From contig NZ_QLST01000001.1 of the NCBI RefSeq assembly GCF_003293845.1, forward strand, positions 248,001-312,000: a stretch of 64,000 nucleotides of DNA, given 5' to 3'. Every line of letters starts with the position of its first letter. The stretch's first letter is position 1. This DNA comes from Flavobacterium tibetense (GTDB lineage Bacteria > Bacteroidota > Bacteroidia > Flavobacteriales > Flavobacteriaceae). The notes below the pieces were generated by a model. That model had not been told where the DNA came from and did not search any database. It saw nothing but the letters and a program-made list of their open reading frames with translations. Shown here piece by piece: positions 61,823-64,000 of this stretch. The translations under genes were made by a program, and so were the position numbers.

Positions 61823-62506
61823 ATGAAGAACAAGAACATTAAAATTTTATTGGTTGATGATGAGCAAGATATCCTCGAAATTGTTGGGTATAACTTGTCT
61901 TTAGAAGGCTATCAAGTAATAACAGCTTCTAATGGTAAAGATGCTATTGCAAAAGCTAAAAGAGAATTACCTCATTTGATTATTATGGATGTCATGATGC
62001 CCGAAATGGATGGAATTGAAGCTTGTGAAAACATCAGAAAATTTCCAGAAATGGAAAATACTATAATCACTTTCCTTACAGCTCGTTCTGAAGATTATTC
62101 ACAAGTTGCTGGTTTTGATGCTGGAGCCGATGATTATATCGCAAAACCAATAAAACCTAAAGTTTTAGTTAGTAAAGTGAAAGGCTTATTACGTCGTTTA
62201 AAAGAAACTGAAACCGAAAACACTACTTTAAGTGTTGGTGATATCGAAATAAGTCGTGAAGAATACAAAATCGTTAGAAACAACCAAGAAATTATACTGC
62301 CAAGAAAAGAATTTGAATTGTTTTATTTATTGGCAACTAAACCTGGAAAAGTATTTACTCGTGAAGAAATTTTAGAAAAAGTTTGGGGCAATGAAGTTGT
62401 AGTCGGCGGAAGAACAATTGATGTACATATTAGAAAATTGCGTGAGAAAATTGGTGATGATTTCTTCAAAACCGTTAAAGGGGTAGGCTATAAAATTGAA
62501 TTTTAA
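61823..62506 (+). CDS. OmpR/PhoB-type response regulator
   Basis: A 227-residue regulator: receiver domain (about residues 1-120) with DDE at 12-14, phosphoacceptor Asp in LIIMDVMMPEMDG (about residue 54) and the Lys in IAKPIKPK (about residue 106); then a winged-helix DNA-binding domain (about 130-227) with VFTREEILEKVWG and VDVHIRKLREKIG. The OmpR/PhoB class binds direct repeats with 11-bp phasing, matching the operator in its upstream region. It overlaps the kinase gene by one base (TAATG), so the two are co-translated. I consider it PhoB/PhoP-like rather than PorX. Confidence 0.9.
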   Translation: MKNKNIKILLVDDEQDILEIVGYNLSLEGYQVITASNGKDAIAKAKRELPHLIIMDVMMPEMDGIEACENIRKFPEMENTIITFLTARSEDYSQVAGFDAGADDYIAKPIKPKVLVSKVKGLLRRLKETETENTTLSVGDIEISREEYKIVRNNQEIILPRKEFELFYLLATKPGKVFTREEILEKVWGNEVVVGGRTIDVHIRKLREKIGDDFFKTVKGVGYKIEF

Positions 62507-63549
62507 TGTCGCCTATTTTTAAAAAGTCATATAAATTTGCTTTTAAATCCTCATTTTACATTTCGTTTTTTGCAACGGTTTGTATTTTTGGATACCATTA
62601 TTTTTTTACGCTGAGTAACTTGGTGTATCCTGTTGTGTTTTTATTTGTACTTTTTGGTTTTTCCTTTTTTGTTATTCAATATCGTGTTGAAAAATTCATT
62701 TATAGAAGAGTAAAAAAAATCTATGACGATGTGTCGCTTTTAGAAAATACTTCGTTTAGAAACCAACCTATTACTACTGATATGGCAACGCTTACCAAAG
62801 AAGTAAAAAAGTTTGCCCGAGATAAAAAATTAGAAATTGAAACCCTAAAAATTAAGGAAGAATACCGAAGAGAATTTTTAGGCAATGTTTCGCACGAATT
62901 AAAAACTCCTCTTTTCACTGTTCAAGGTTATATTTTAACTTTGTTAGATGGTGCAATGGAAGACAAAACCATCAGAAAAAAATATTTGCAACGCGCCGAA
63001 AAAGGAGTGGAACGTCTTATTTATATCGTAAAAGATTTGGATATGATTACCAAGTTGGAAGTGGGCGATATCAACATAGAACCTTCTAGATTTAATGTTG
63101 TTGAGGTTGTTCAAAATGTGTTTGACTTATTAGAAATGCGTGCTGCCAAAAAAAATATTACTCTTTCATTTGATACTTTTTATAAACAACCCATTTTTGT
63201 TTTAGCCGATCAAGACAAAATCCAACAAGTGATTACCAATTTAGTCATGAATTCTATTAAATACGGAAAAACAGGCGGAACTACTGAAATTGGAATAGAA
63301 AATTTGGTAGACAACAAAGTTATTATCAGAGTAACCGATAACGGTGAAGGAATTGAAAAACAAAATATTTCCAGACTTTTTGAACGTTTTTACCGTGTAG
63401 ACAAAAGCGGTGCTAGAAGTGAAGGCGGCTCTGGTTTAGGTTTAGCTATTGTAAAACACATTATCGAAAGCCATAACGAAAAAATTTACGTGGAAAGTGA
63501 ATTTGGCGTTGGTTCTGAATTTTCATTTACCTTAGAAAAGGCGAAATAA
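62506..63549 (+). CDS. PhoR-like sensor histidine kinase
   Basis: A 347-residue membrane kinase: two TMs near the N-terminus (about residues 15-35 and 43-62) separated by only a few residues, then a linker, the phosphoacceptor domain with LGNVSHELKTPLFTV (His about residue 130), and an ATPase domain with N-box LVMNSIKYG, G1 VTDNGEGIEKQN and G2 GSGLGLAIVKHI. The absence of a periplasmic sensor domain is like PhoR, which senses through the Pst/PhoU proteins. The first base overlaps the regulator's stop. Convergent with the MurG-like gene. Confidence 0.9.
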   Translation: MSPIFKKSYKFAFKSSFYISFFATVCIFGYHYFFTLSNLVYPVVFLFVLFGFSFFVIQYRVEKFIYRRVKKIYDDVSLLENTSFRNQPITTDMATLTKEVKKFARDKKLEIETLKIKEEYRREFLGNVSHELKTPLFTVQGYILTLLDGAMEDKTIRKKYLQRAEKGVERLIYIVKDLDMITKLEVGDINIEPSRFNVVEVVQNVFDLLEMRAAKKNITLSFDTFYKQPIFVLADQDKIQQVITNLVMNSIKYGKTGGTTEIGIENLVDNKVIIRVTDNGEGIEKQNISRLFERFYRVDKSGARSEGGSGLGLAIVKHIIESHNEKIYVESEFGVGSEFSFTLEKAK

Positions 63550-63999
63550 ATCTTTCCAAATTACAGGTTTTGAAAAATTTTGAAAACCACGATACATTTC
63601 AATTTTATCTATTTTTTCAACTTTAAATTTTTCTTGTTGGCAATAAGGCGCTAAATTTTCTGCTTTATATTTTTTTGCTAAATATTCTTGTTCGTATTGA
63701 CCTGGTGTTGGTATAAAAAACGCTTTTTTGCCCAAATGCGCTAAATCCATAACCGTAGTATAACCAGAGCGACAAACAATTTTATCACTTTCGTTAAAAG
63801 CAATTTCCAGCTGCTCGCTATTCATGAAATTGTAAAACGTAATATTGTTTTCTTGCCAAATTTCCTGTTCGGCAGTAATGATTCCTTTTACAAATAAAAC
63901 AGGTTTTGTGTACGTTTGAAGTTCCGAAATTAACTTGTTTTCCAGTAAAGTACGCTGTGGTTCTGGGCCTGATAAAATCACCATCAAATCATACTTTAA
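63532..63999 (-). CDS. MurG-like glycosyltransferase, partial (5' end outside window)
   Basis: 156 visible residues of a GT-B glycosyltransferase, open to the right window edge (codons before 63987 continue as Leu-Lys-Tyr-Asp). Visible are VILSGPEPQR near the edge, the nucleotide-sugar block KIVCRSGYTTVMDLAHLGK and FIPTPGQYEQEYLAKK, all typical of UDP-sugar-dependent MurG-like transferases, but shorter in the domain shown. Substrate unknown; it overlaps the kinase gene by 18 bases at its 3' end. Confidence 0.75.
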   Translation of the reverse strand, partial: LKYDLMVILSGPEPQRTLLENKLISELQTYTKPVLFVKGIITAEQEIWQENNITFYNFMNSEQLEIAFNESDKIVCRSGYTTVMDLAHLGKKAFFIPTPGQYEQEYLAKKYKAENLAPYCQQEKFKVEKIDKIEMYRGFQNFSKPVIWKDLFRLF

Positions 64000-64000
64000 A

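Noticed and set aside
61823..63549. PorX/PorY assignment of the two-component system
   Set aside because: The regulator has an OmpR-type winged helix, not the PglZ domain of PorX.

Overview
The window is chromosomal DNA from a member of the Flavobacteriaceae, most likely Flavobacterium. The evidence is low GC, many promoters with the Bacteroidetes -7 element TAnnTTTG, type IX secretion (T9SS) sorting domains, TonB/ExbD machinery with two ExbD copies, and conserved family gene blocks such as ftsX-DUF3098-uppP-truB and DUF4271-hemD next to a glycosyltransferase, dihydroorotase and DUF4296 lipoprotein. Most of the 64 kb is ordinary housekeeping sequence. No prophage, integrase, CRISPR array or rRNA operon is visible.

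Layout. 0-7.6 kb: end of a polyprenyl synthetase gene, small envelope proteins, sucA-sucB (2-oxoglutarate dehydrogenase E1 and E2), a lipoprotein and a retropepsin-like protease. 7.7-14.7 kb: tatD behind a heptamer-repeat leader, an acyltransferase, asparaginase, tRNA-Ser(GGA), the exbB-TM-exbD-exbD energising operon and a PorT-like barrel. 14.7-20.8 kb: PAP2-like protein, rpoN, a GxxExxY protein between inverted repeats, asnS and an MMPL/RND exporter. 20.8-23.1 kb is the main accessory patch: extragenic repeats, a small membrane protein, a RAYT transposase between perfect 30-bp inverted repeats, and a YwqK-like lipoprotein. 23.1-34 kb: DUF5686 protein, frr-pyrH, patatin, a thioredoxin-like protein, a C92 peptidase, a ParE-type toxin with an overlapping 54-residue antitoxin, and truB-uppP-DUF3098-ftsX. 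34-52.6 kb: leuS with a large insert, a Na/Pi symporter, zinc peptidase, saccharopine dehydrogenase family protein, pckA, hemD, DUF4271, a polyprenol-phosphate glycosyltransferase, a dihydroorotase-like protein, DUF4296, an epimerase, tyrS and a LuxE-like enzyme.

52.6-63.6 kb is the most interesting part. Two large T9SS cargo proteins share a nearly identical sorting domain and terminator. Next to them is a 112-residue protein that is little more than a signal peptide plus a sorting domain. Then come a lipoprotein and the operon of a TonB receptor with a surface lipoprotein, transcribed divergently from an OmpR/PhoB-type regulator and a PhoR-like kinase. The divergent intergenic region carries GTTAnC direct repeats at 11, 22 and 11 bp, the helical phase used by Pho boxes. 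I infer an envelope nutrient (probably phosphate) acquisition locus controlled by the adjacent two-component system. The window ends inside a MurG-like glycosyltransferase gene.

Start codons were corrected where the longest frame began at the TTG inside a TAnnTTTG promoter box (sucA, tyrS, the glycosyltransferase, the MMPL exporter).
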